A DNA stretch of 64,000 nt, from the NCBI GenBank assembly GCA_934247225.1, contig CAKQJE010000001.1, positions 62,001 through 126,000 of the forward strand. The letters are read 5' to 3'. The notes under the pieces are model-generated. The model was not told where the DNA came from. It saw nothing but the letters and a program-made list of their open reading frames with translations, and did no database searches. Both the position numbers and the translations under genes were made by a program. Below, in pieces: positions 24,918 through 34,006 of the stretch (position 1 is its first letter; each line of letters starts with the position of its first letter). The stretch comes from an uncultured Clostridia bacterium (lineage in GTDB: Bacteria; Bacillota; Clostridia; Christensenellales; Borkfalkiaceae).

Positions 24918-27900
24918 ATGAAGTTAAAGGCAAAAATCATTGCGATTATCGTTGCCGTGTTCGTCCTTGCGGGCGTCGTAACGCTTTGCGTAACGCTCGG
25001 CAAAAATTGCGGCGGCTCGTCGGAAACGGTATCTGCAAGCGAAAAGACAAGCGAGAGCGTTTCCGAGTCCGAAAGCGGAACGTCGGGCGAAACGACTTCG
25101 GGAACGGAGTCCGAAAGCGGAAGCGACTCGGCGGAGCATACTCACAGCGGAGGAACGGCTACCTGTACGAAGAAAGCCGTCTGCGAAGTGTGCGGCGAGG
25201 AATACGGCGAAAAAGCCGCTCACGATTTCTCGGCAAAAAAGGCGGAAGAGAAGTATCTTGCAAATGCCGCTACCTGTGAAAAAGCGGCGGAATACTACGT
25301 ATCCTGCGCGGTTTGCGGAGAAAAGGGCGAGGAAACGTTTGAAAGCGGCGAAGCTTTGGGGCATATATTGTCCGAAAAATTCGTATCGCTCGGAAACGGC
25401 AAGCACGCTAAAAAATGCGAGCGTGAAGGCTGTTCTCATACCGAGGAAGAAGCCGATTGCGCAGGCGGCGAAGCTACTTGCGAGAAAAAAGCGGTCTGCG
25501 AAGTTTGCGGCGGAGAGTACGGCGAAACCAAAGCTCACGAGTTCATTCAGAACCCCGACAATAAGTATCTTGTAAGCGCGGCTTCCTGCACGAGCAGCGC
25601 GGTTTACGTTAAGTCCTGCAAAACGTGCGGAACCAAAGGAACGGAAACGTTCGCGTTCGGTTCTCCCAAAGGACATAATTACGGTAATAAATACATATCC
25701 GACGGAAAAGGCGGACACTATAAGTCCTGCTCTCGTTGCAACGCGAAAACTGCGACGGAGGCTTGTTCGGGCGGCGAGGCTACCTGTAAAGAACTTGCCG
25801 TTTGTTCCGTCTGCGGCGGAAAATACGGAAAAACCGTCGAGCATTCTTACACGAAAGAAGTAGTCGAGACTAAGTACCTTGCCGAAGCGGCAACTTGCGT
25901 AAGCCCGGCTAAATATTATAAGCTTTGCGAATTCTGCGGCGAAACGGGCGAAGAAACGTTTGAAAACGGCGAGAAATTGGGACATAGTATGTCCACGGAT
26001 TTAAAATCGCTCAAAAACGGCAAGCACGCCAAGGTATGCGCGAATTGCGATTACACCGAGGACGAAGCCGATTGCTCGGGCGGAACGGCTACCTGTACCG
26101 AAAAGGCGGTTTGCGAAATCTGCCACGAAGAATACGGCGACGAGCCGAGCCATAAATGGGACGACGGCGTAATCACGACCGAAAAGACTTGCTTGGCAAA
26201 CGGCGTCAGAACGTTTACATGCTCTGTTTGCAGCGCGACAAAGACCGAAGTTATAGAAAGTAACGGTCACACTTACACGGACGAGGTTGTAGAACCCGGC
26301 TGTGACACCAAAGGTTATACTAAACACGAATGCAGCATTTGCGGCGATACGTATACCGATAACGAAACAGAGCCGAAAGGACATGAATGGGATAAAGCAG
26401 CGGTAACTTGTACGGAAGGCAGAGAGTGCCTTAACTGCAATGCAAAAGAACCCGCAGCAAATCATAATTATGTATTTGACAGAATAGGACAAGAAGCAAC
26501 TTGTACCGATGCTGCGACCGAAATTCATAAATGTACTAAATGTAAAGATGAACAAACCGTTGTTAAGGGTGTGCCCAACGGACACACGCGTGTTGCCAAA
26601 GCAGATAACGATAAACTTCAAGCAGGCAAAGACAGTTGCTATTATATAAAAGGATTTGAGTGCGGTGTCTGCGGAGCGGATATTACGGACGACATCGACG
26701 AAAAATTCGAAAAGCACGAATATGTTGCTTCCATAGCGACGGCGGCGACTTGTAAGACCGCAGGCGTAAAGAAATTTGTTTGCAGCAAATGCGGCGATAG
26801 CAAAGAGGAAGAAATTGCCGCCGATGAAGTGAACGGACACGTCTGGAATGGCGGAGTTTCGGACGGCAACGGCAAGAAAACGTTTATTTGTACCGTATGC
26901 AGCACGACAAAAACGGTTATCGACGCAACAGGAAAAACGGAAGCCGTTGTGAGTGCGGACGATATAACCGAGGATACAAGCGAAATTCACCTCGACGGCG
27001 CGTCTATGGATCTCGGCGGAGTTAAGGATAAATTAACGGGCGACGTAACCGTCGGCGCGAATACCATTGATGAAAAAACTAAAAACGATCTTCTTTCCGG
27101 AGAAGACAAACAGGAAATAAAAGATCGTATCGGAGACAGCCCGATTTACGATTTCACGCTTACAAACAACGGCGAGAAAGTAGATTTCAAAGGGAACAAG
27201 GTTAAAGTAGTTCTTCCGTACACGCTTGAAGACGGCGAAGACGCTGACAGTATCGCTATCTGGTATATCGATGACGATGGAAATGTTAAATCTTATATAG
27301 CTACTTATTACGTTGTAGAAGGTAAAGGCTACGTAACGTTTGAAGCGGAGCATTTCTCTTATTACACCGTTACAAGACTCACCCCCGCAGAGCGTTGCGC
27401 GCTTTACGGACACTCGGAGAAAACTTTCGATATTGTACGCACCTGTACGGACGACGGTTATACCCTTCACGTTTGTCTCCGTTGCGGATACGAATACAAA
27501 ACGGACGAAACGAAAGCCGAAGGACATACATACACCGTTACGACGGATGAGGCGACTTGCCTTAAAGACGGCAAAATCACTCGCACCTGTCAGAATTGTA
27601 CTTTCACTTATGATGAAACAATCAAAGCGACGGGACACGATTGGAAAGTAACCGAAAATGTTGCCGCAGACTGCACACAAGCGGGTAAAACCGTTTACAC
27701 CTGCGGTAATTGTAAGGAAACTTACACCGTGACCGAAGCTCAGAAATCGCATACGTTCGAAGAAAAGACCGTTGCGCCTACCTGCGAAACCGCGGGCTAC
27801 ACCGAAAAGACCTGTAAAGAATGTAATTATTCTTATAAAGAAAATTACGTTCAGGCACTCGGTCATAACTATAAAGCGTCGTTTAGTTGGAGCGAAGACA

Positions 27901-30900
27901 ATTTAAGCGCGACTCTTTGCATGACCTGCGAAAACGATTCGAAGCACAATGTCGAAATCGCGGCGGTCGTTACGTCCGTCGAAACAAAGGCGACCTGCGC
28001 GTCTCCCGCAAAAACCGCTTATACCGCGAAAGCTGAATTCAACGGCGAGCTTTATATCGAGAAAAAGGACGTCGTGACGGGCGAAGAAACGCTCGAACAT
28101 AAATTCGGCGAAGGCTATTCTTATAACGACGAATCCCATTACAGAGTATGTACTCTTTGCGGATATATCGCGGAAGAAGCCGAACACGAACTTAGCGACG
28201 GCGAAATCATAAAGAGCGCGACCTGCTCGGCTTACGGCGAAAAGGTTTACGTCTGCGAAACCTGCGGATACGTCAGAAAAGACGTTATTCCCGCAACGGG
28301 CGAACATTATTATATAGACGGCTACTGCGCTTACTGCGGAGCGGAATACACCGCTTGCGACCATACAACTCTCACGCCGAAGCTTTTGAAGAGCGAAGAT
28401 CTCGGCGTGTGCGAGGGTTCGACGTTTGTCGTTTTCACCTGCGCTTGCGGCAAAGTGAAGAAACTCGATATGAAGTCTCTCAATTTGCAGTGCGATATCG
28501 ACGGCGACGACGAGACGAACGGCAGCTCCGAATCGGGTAAAACGGCAGACGGAAAGTATTATGAAAAATTCACCGTCGCCTGCAAAAAATGCGGCGCGAT
28601 CTTCGAAGAATACATGGAAGATCCGGACGGGGATTGCATGTACGGATACACGGGTTACGTAAAAATAACCAAAAACAACGTAGTAACGCTTAACGCGATC
28701 GCGGAAAGTATCGAGCATCATCCGTCTAAAACCGAAATCAAAAAGGTTTATATTTCCGATCTGACGTCCGAAAACGTATGCGGCGGATGTTTTGAAATCG
28801 AAGTATGCTCGGATTGCGGCGGATATACCAACGATTTCGATGACGGCTTCGTCAGCGACTTAGCTTGCGAGAATATTTTCGAAAATCCTGTTAAATACGA
28901 ATATGTCGATAAAAACGGAGTCGTCCATTCGGGCGCTCATGCGGTATGCGAAAAATGCGGACTCGAAATTTTCGTAGGAACTACCGCGCTTTCGTTAAAC
29001 GAATGTATCGTATACAGCAGAATCGGATTACAGGTAGTTATAAACGAAAACGTCATTTTCGAATATTGCTTGCAGGAAGGCGTTTCGGCGGAGCATGAAT
29101 ATGAAGAAACATATGAATTGCTCGGCGAAACCTGCGAGGACGGCGTAAAATACATCAACACCTGTAAAAAATGCGGCGCGGTCGAAACGAGTTTCTACTA
29201 CGGACATAAATCGTCTTCCGAGGAAAGAGTAGATCTTCCCGAAGGTACCTGCGGCGGATATTTCGAAAAAACCCGTTGCGATATTTGCGGCAAGGTGCTG
29301 AGCGTTCACGAAAATGTTTATAACTATCATAGTTTCGATTCCGTCAGCGAAGAAAAAGAAACGGATGAAAACGGAATCGAACATACCATAACGCTTTATA
29401 AATGTAATAAATGCGGACTTGAAGTTCTCAGCGACACTTATCAGGTTCCTCGCGAAAAATATGCCTGCGAAGTGTTCGTTTACATAACCGATAAGATTTC
29501 TTACAACGGCGAGTTGATTTACACTTATCGTTACAGTTACGGTCAGGACGACCACGACTGCAAAGAAACCGCAAAGCTCCAAGAGGGTGCGAAAACTTGT
29601 GAAGAAGGCGTTGTCGTAACGAGTACCTGCAAAATCTGCGGAAAGGTGATCAACGAAAGAGTTTTCTACGGGCATGTGGGCAAGAATGAGGAAATCAAGC
29701 TCGGCGAACCCTGCGGAGGATCTGTAAGAGTGTATCGCTGCATGGCCTGCGGTGAAGGCGAGATCATGAACTCTTACGAATTAAGTGATTATCACTCGTT
29801 TGAAAGACAGGAACCAAGAACGTATAAAGACGAAAACGGTTACGAACATGAATTGTACGTCGTAAAATGCTCCAAATGCGGACTTGTATACAGTAAAGAC
29901 TCATACGTTATTCCCGATGAAAATAATCCTTGCGAAGCTCCCGGTTACAGAACAGAGACGGTAACTTCCGAAGATAAAACGGTAAACATAATCGTTTCAA
30001 GCTCTTTCCGTACCTATGATCATATTTTCGTTTACACGTTCGAACTTGAAGGAAAGACTTGCGACGACGGCTGGACGGCAAAAGGAAAATGCGTCATATG
30101 CGGCGGAGAAGACGAACAGAGAGGCTACGGACATAGCCGTCTTTGCGTGGAATATTACGATCTTGCCGCTTACGGCGCATGCGGAGGCTCGATTCGCAGA
30201 GAAGCCTGCGCTTGCGGAGAGATCAACGAAATCGATTTGTGGCATTCCGGTTATAACATGACAAGAACCGATATGCCGCTCGGCGAGGGCGAATCTTCGC
30301 ATACGAAATATGTTTATACCTGTACTAACTGCGAATTAAAAATCGAAGAAGAGGATATAAGCAAAAAGGTTTCCGATAAAGAGGCTCAGACATGCATTAC
30401 TTATATCACGGAAACCTGGCATGTAACGGTCGGAGATAAATTCGTTGCCGACCTTTGCGTTGAGCGCGTCAGCTCCGCTGAGCATAACTTTACATATACG
30501 GGCAAGCTTAAAGAAGGTTCTTCGTCCTGCGAAGAGGGAGTTATCCTTTACAGAACTTGCGCAGACTGCGGATATTCCGAAGTTTACGATGAAAACTATC
30601 GCGGACACTATACAGAATTGGCGTGGATCGATCTTCCCGGGGAATGCGGCGGAGAATTAGAAGTAAACCGTTGCATGGTTTGCGAAAAAGTGGTTAGTTT
30701 CGAATATTACGGTTCGGGCAACCATTCGTTTATGGAAAAAAATGAAGGGTATACAGGCGATGACGGTCTGAAACATTCCCGCTTTATCAACACTTGTTCG
30801 AAATGCGGATTGACGTACGGCTATGACGAATACAAAGTTCCTCGCGGCGACAATCCTTGCGAATTCGTCACTTGCAGAACCTACATAATAACTTCCGAAG

Positions 30901-33647
30901 ACGGAACGGTAGATTACAGCTATACAGATTCCTATAACTCGGAAAGTCATCAGTATGTTTTCATGTTCGAGCTTAACGGAAAGACTTGCGAAGACGGTTG
31001 GACCGCAACGGGTAAATGCGCGGTGTGCCAGAATGAGACAACGGCGTCCGGTAGCTGGCATCAACAAATGCTCGTGGAGTATTACGATCTTGCAAAGCTC
31101 GGCGCATGCGAGGGTACTTATATCGGTAAATACAGCTGCGCTTGCGGAGCGAATCAAAATTTTGCGGGTGTGTTATGTGACGACATGAGGGATGAAGTGT
31201 CCGAAATCAAACCTGCGGACGACGAATATTCCCACACGAGAACGACTCTTTCCTGCGATAAATGCGGACTTAAAATCGAAGAGGAAACTATCGCTAAAAA
31301 AGTTTCCGATAAGGAAGCTCACACCTGCAACATTTATTACACTACGACCCGAAACGTTGCGGTCGGCGAAACGGGCGTTGCGAATATCGAAATAAAACGC
31401 GTCGAAACAAACAGCCATAATAGTCTGAAAACGGTCAAATGCGAGCTTAAAGAAGGTTCGCGAACTTGCGACGACGGAATCATCGTTTACTTGAAGTGTG
31501 AAGACTGCGGATATACCGACGAATACGAAAGCTACGGACATGAATATTATATCGTCGAAACGCATAAGTTGGAGAATTCCGTTTGCGGCGGAACGGCTTA
31601 TTATATGGAATGCGCGTGCAGACAAAGAAAAACCGTTGATTATTCTTGTAATTGCGAATTCCATTCATACGGTGACGGAACCGAAATCGAAGGAACAATC
31701 AAGCACGGTTCGCTTTGCTATTTCAATGTCGGAGATCTGAGAAATTACGACGGAACTTATTATAACGACAATCTTTTGTCAGAGCATATTACTCAGCGTT
31801 TGTGGAACAATAACACGATATACAAATGCGCGGTTACAAATCCCAAACAATGCGGTTATGTAATTCGTATCTTAGAGTATTGGGTTAAAACCGCCAACTG
31901 CACGGCAACGAGATACATAACATGGCAGTTCGGTTATAACGAAAACGACGGCACATGCGAATGGGAGAAAACCGTCGCAACCAATGATGTTCAGGTATAT
32001 CACGACTTCGAAAAAACCGAAATCAATGAGGACGGCGTAAACGGACACACCGTAAGCGGATACAATTTGAAGTGTAAAGATTGCGACAGCTACTTTAATC
32101 TCAGAGAATACAGAAACGAAAAAGGCGTTGTTGAAAAAGTAGAGCTTGTTTCCGAAAATCTTGCCGAAAACGGCGGAATTAAAAAACATACGCATACTAT
32201 CGTGTTAGACGTCGAAAACAATAATAAGTTCGGTTCCGAAATCTGTACCGTTGTCGACGCGGACGGAAACGAACACGTTTCTAAGCGTACAAAAACGGCG
32301 TATGACGCGGACAACGGATTTACGGACGGCATAAGATCGATTATCGAGACCGACGATTATTATCACGAAACCAAATATGCCAATCACGAGATAAAAAACG
32401 GCGAAGTAATCAGAGTGTTGCTTTATGAAATGCATATCGTAAACAGAGGTACTGAAAACCAGCAAACCGAAGAATGGACTTATACTTACGATTTCGACCA
32501 TTGCAGACGAACCGTTGTTTATAAAAACGGCGCGAGGGAAGAAACTTCGGAAGAGATCAACCATCTCGATATGTGTTACAGAGTGATTGTAAAAGAGCCG
32601 ACCTGCTCGCAACGCGGAACAATACAGGACTATTGCGAGAATTGCGGAGAAATTACTTCTATTGATCGGATCTGGCGCGATCACAGCTGGATTAAAGTTG
32701 CGGAAAATCACTATGTCTGCGAAGTTTGCGGACTTGAAAACGCAAACGGCGTTTCGGGAGATATCATTATGGAAGATCTCACCGATTACGACAACGGCGA
32801 AGATTATGTCGTCGGTTACAATTTCATAGGCGCCAGCATAGATAAGTACAATCTTGTTGTTTCTCTTGTGAGAAAAACCGCTTTGAACGACGTAAACGAC
32901 GAAATTTATCTCGATATGTCGGCTTCCGATTTCGTTATCACAGAAGACATTGTTTCCGTTCGCTTCAAAAAGAAGCGCGTAGAAGAGCTTGCTTTAGCAA
33001 AACTCGCCGAACTGAAACTGAATATTGAGGATTACAACGTAAGATTCTCGTTTACGCCCAATGGATTTAAAGAAGATATCGATTACGCCATAACGTTTGA
33101 GAAAATCGAGTATCCTTCCGAGATAACCGGCAACGACGAGACGGTATGCATTTTCAGAAAGGAAGAGGTTATAAACGGCGTGGAAATTTCTTTCACGCCG
33201 ACCGAGAACTGCGATTTAGTTATCAATGCTTTCAGCTATGACCTTTCGGTAAGAGTTTTCAACGCTTCCGGCGAAGAGGTGAGTGAAGACGCTTTCAATG
33301 CATGCATGGCAAATTTAATATATCTTAGATTGTTTAAGGTCGAAGCGGGAAAAACATATACAATAAAAATAAAGACCGATGTCCATTACGGCAGTAATTA
33401 TTACCCCGTTGTAATATCCGGATGTACGGATGTAACGTATAATTACGGTCACACGTTAAACGGCAAAAGAATAGATTACAGATCTACTATTATATTTGCG
33501 GATATGGATGAATTCGAATCAAGCGGAATTAAACTTTTCGGCAATACCGAACTTTCTTGCGATGAAGACAGTCAGGGAATTTTTATCTGTGATGATTGTA
33601 AAGAGCTAATTTCCGTAACAATTCGTCTTGCGCATAATCACGACTAA
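24918..33647 (+). CDS. Giant exported cysteine-rich CxxC-repeat protein (2909 aa)
   Basis: A 2909-residue protein behind a strong AGAGGAGG. Order: N-terminal signal peptide or signal anchor (about 4-27); Ser/Glu/Thr-rich linker (33-75); about four 105-residue repeats (78-490) built around A-x-C-x6-C-x2-C-G and a second C-x2-C-G; shorter C-x2-C repeats (to about 670); a Cys-poor beta domain (about 680-840, V-V-L-P-Y-T-L-E-D-G-E); more short repeats (850-1170); a series of longer units (about 1170-2500) with repeated E-x-C-x-E-G-V, C-x2-C-G, C-G-G, R-C-x2-C and K-C-x-K-C-G-L; and a Cys-poor end (2520-2909) with a pre-peptidase-C-like stretch. The paired knuckles suggest zinc ribbons or disulfide-stapled modules on the cell surface. 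No enzyme motif and no C-terminal anchor are seen. Function unknown. Confidence 0.88.
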   Translation: MKLKAKIIAIIVAVFVLAGVVTLCVTLGKNCGGSSETVSASEKTSESVSESESGTSGETTSGTESESGSDSAEHTHSGGTATCTKKAVCEVCGEEYGEKAAHDFSAKKAEEKYLANAATCEKAAEYYVSCAVCGEKGEETFESGEALGHILSEKFVSLGNGKHAKKCEREGCSHTEEEADCAGGEATCEKKAVCEVCGGEYGETKAHEFIQNPDNKYLVSAASCTSSAVYVKSCKTCGTKGTETFAFGSPKGHNYGNKYISDGKGGHYKSCSRCNAKTATEACSGGEATCKELAVCSVCGGKYGKTVEHSYTKEVVETKYLAEAATCVSPAKYYKLCEFCGETGEETFENGEKLGHSMSTDLKSLKNGKHAKVCANCDYTEDEADCSGGTATCTEKAVCEICHEEYGDEPSHKWDDGVITTEKTCLANGVRTFTCSVCSATKTEVIESNGHTYTDEVVEPGCDTKGYTKHECSICGDTYTDNETEPKGHEWDKAAVTCTEGRECLNCNAKEPAANHNYVFDRIGQEATCTDAATEIHKCTKCKDEQTVVKGVPNGHTRVAKADNDKLQAGKDSCYYIKGFECGVCGADITDDIDEKFEKHEYVASIATAATCKTAGVKKFVCSKCGDSKEEEIAADEVNGHVWNGGVSDGNGKKTFICTVCSTTKTVIDATGKTEAVVSADDITEDTSEIHLDGASMDLGGVKDKLTGDVTVGANTIDEKTKNDLLSGEDKQEIKDRIGDSPIYDFTLTNNGEKVDFKGNKVKVVLPYTLEDGEDADSIAIWYIDDDGNVKSYIATYYVVEGKGYVTFEAEHFSYYTVTRLTPAERCALYGHSEKTFDIVRTCTDDGYTLHVCLRCGYEYKTDETKAEGHTYTVTTDEATCLKDGKITRTCQNCTFTYDETIKATGHDWKVTENVAADCTQAGKTVYTCGNCKETYTVTEAQKSHTFEEKTVAPTCETAGYTEKTCKECNYSYKENYVQALGHNYKASFSWSEDNLSATLCMTCENDSKHNVEIAAVVTSVETKATCASPAKTAYTAKAEFNGELYIEKKDVVTGEETLEHKFGEGYSYNDESHYRVCTLCGYIAEEAEHELSDGEIIKSATCSAYGEKVYVCETCGYVRKDVIPATGEHYYIDGYCAYCGAEYTACDHTTLTPKLLKSEDLGVCEGSTFVVFTCACGKVKKLDMKSLNLQCDIDGDDETNGSSESGKTADGKYYEKFTVACKKCGAIFEEYMEDPDGDCMYGYTGYVKITKNNVVTLNAIAESIEHHPSKTEIKKVYISDLTSENVCGGCFEIEVCSDCGGYTNDFDDGFVSDLACENIFENPVKYEYVDKNGVVHSGAHAVCEKCGLEIFVGTTALSLNECIVYSRIGLQVVINENVIFEYCLQEGVSAEHEYEETYELLGETCEDGVKYINTCKKCGAVETSFYYGHKSSSEERVDLPEGTCGGYFEKTRCDICGKVLSVHENVYNYHSFDSVSEEKETDENGIEHTITLYKCNKCGLEVLSDTYQVPREKYACEVFVYITDKISYNGELIYTYRYSYGQDDHDCKETAKLQEGAKTCEEGVVVTSTCKICGKVINERVFYGHVGKNEEIKLGEPCGGSVRVYRCMACGEGEIMNSYELSDYHSFERQEPRTYKDENGYEHELYVVKCSKCGLVYSKDSYVIPDENNPCEAPGYRTETVTSEDKTVNIIVSSSFRTYDHIFVYTFELEGKTCDDGWTAKGKCVICGGEDEQRGYGHSRLCVEYYDLAAYGACGGSIRREACACGEINEIDLWHSGYNMTRTDMPLGEGESSHTKYVYTCTNCELKIEEEDISKKVSDKEAQTCITYITETWHVTVGDKFVADLCVERVSSAEHNFTYTGKLKEGSSSCEEGVILYRTCADCGYSEVYDENYRGHYTELAWIDLPGECGGELEVNRCMVCEKVVSFEYYGSGNHSFMEKNEGYTGDDGLKHSRFINTCSKCGLTYGYDEYKVPRGDNPCEFVTCRTYIITSEDGTVDYSYTDSYNSESHQYVFMFELNGKTCEDGWTATGKCAVCQNETTASGSWHQQMLVEYYDLAKLGACEGTYIGKYSCACGANQNFAGVLCDDMRDEVSEIKPADDEYSHTRTTLSCDKCGLKIEEETIAKKVSDKEAHTCNIYYTTTRNVAVGETGVANIEIKRVETNSHNSLKTVKCELKEGSRTCDDGIIVYLKCEDCGYTDEYESYGHEYYIVETHKLENSVCGGTAYYMECACRQRKTVDYSCNCEFHSYGDGTEIEGTIKHGSLCYFNVGDLRNYDGTYYNDNLLSEHITQRLWNNNTIYKCAVTNPKQCGYVIRILEYWVKTANCTATRYITWQFGYNENDGTCEWEKTVATNDVQVYHDFEKTEINEDGVNGHTVSGYNLKCKDCDSYFNLREYRNEKGVVEKVELVSENLAENGGIKKHTHTIVLDVENNNKFGSEICTVVDADGNEHVSKRTKTAYDADNGFTDGIRSIIETDDYYHETKYANHEIKNGEVIRVLLYEMHIVNRGTENQQTEEWTYTYDFDHCRRTVVYKNGAREETSEEINHLDMCYRVIVKEPTCSQRGTIQDYCENCGEITSIDRIWRDHSWIKVAENHYVCEVCGLENANGVSGDIIMEDLTDYDNGEDYVVGYNFIGASIDKYNLVVSLVRKTALNDVNDEIYLDMSASDFVITEDIVSVRFKKKRVEELALAKLAELKLNIEDYNVRFSFTPNGFKEDIDYAITFEKIEYPSEITGNDETVCIFRKEEVINGVEISFTPTENCDLVINAFSYDLSVRVFNASGEEVSEDAFNACMANLIYLRLFKVEAGKTYTIKIKTDVHYGSNYYPVVISGCTDVTYNYGHTLNGKRIDYRSTIIFADMDEFESSGIKLFGNTELSCDEDSQGIFICDDCKELISVTIRLAHNHD

Positions 33648-33823
33648 GTTGTCGTAGCTCAAAAACGAATTATGCATTATACTTCTGCGGTTTGAAAAAC
33701 TGAATTCCCGAAATTGTCGGAAAGGAAAGCCCGCAAACCGACGGAATACCGATCGGGTTTTGCGTTAAACTTTATGTTACGACGCAAACAACACAAGGTA
33801 TTAAGGGGTATTAGACAAAAACG

Positions 33824-33857
33824 ATGCGAGCCGAGGCGATTTCGCCTCGGCTCGCAT
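33824..33857. other. Perfect 16-bp hairpin in the intergenic region after the giant gene
   Basis: ATGCGAGCCGAGGCGA (33824-33839) is followed two bases later by its exact complement. There is no T-tract directly after. It lies 180 bp past the giant gene and 42 bp before the promoter of the GH94 gene, so it is probably a transcription boundary. The rest of 33648-33898 holds only a weak GCAAA/TTTTGC inverted repeat near 33730-33765. Confidence 0.6.
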
Positions 33858-33898
33858 TATGTTTCCGTGCGGAATATAACGGTCGCAGACGGATATTA

Positions 33899-33927
33899 TT
33901 GACAAAAACATGCCGTTACGATATAAT
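33899..33927 (+). promoter_or_regulatory. Consensus promoter of the GH94 gene
   Basis: A perfect TTGACA (33899-33904), a 17-bp spacer and a perfect TATAAT (33922-33927), 79 bp before ATG. Such a consensus promoter suggests high or repressor-controlled expression. Confidence 0.8.
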
Positions 33928-34006
33928 CTTTTCGTTGAACGGGAGAGGTTTCGGCTGTTCGGGAGCATATCCGAACGGTGCTTTCCCGCCGAAAAAAGGA
34001 GACAAA

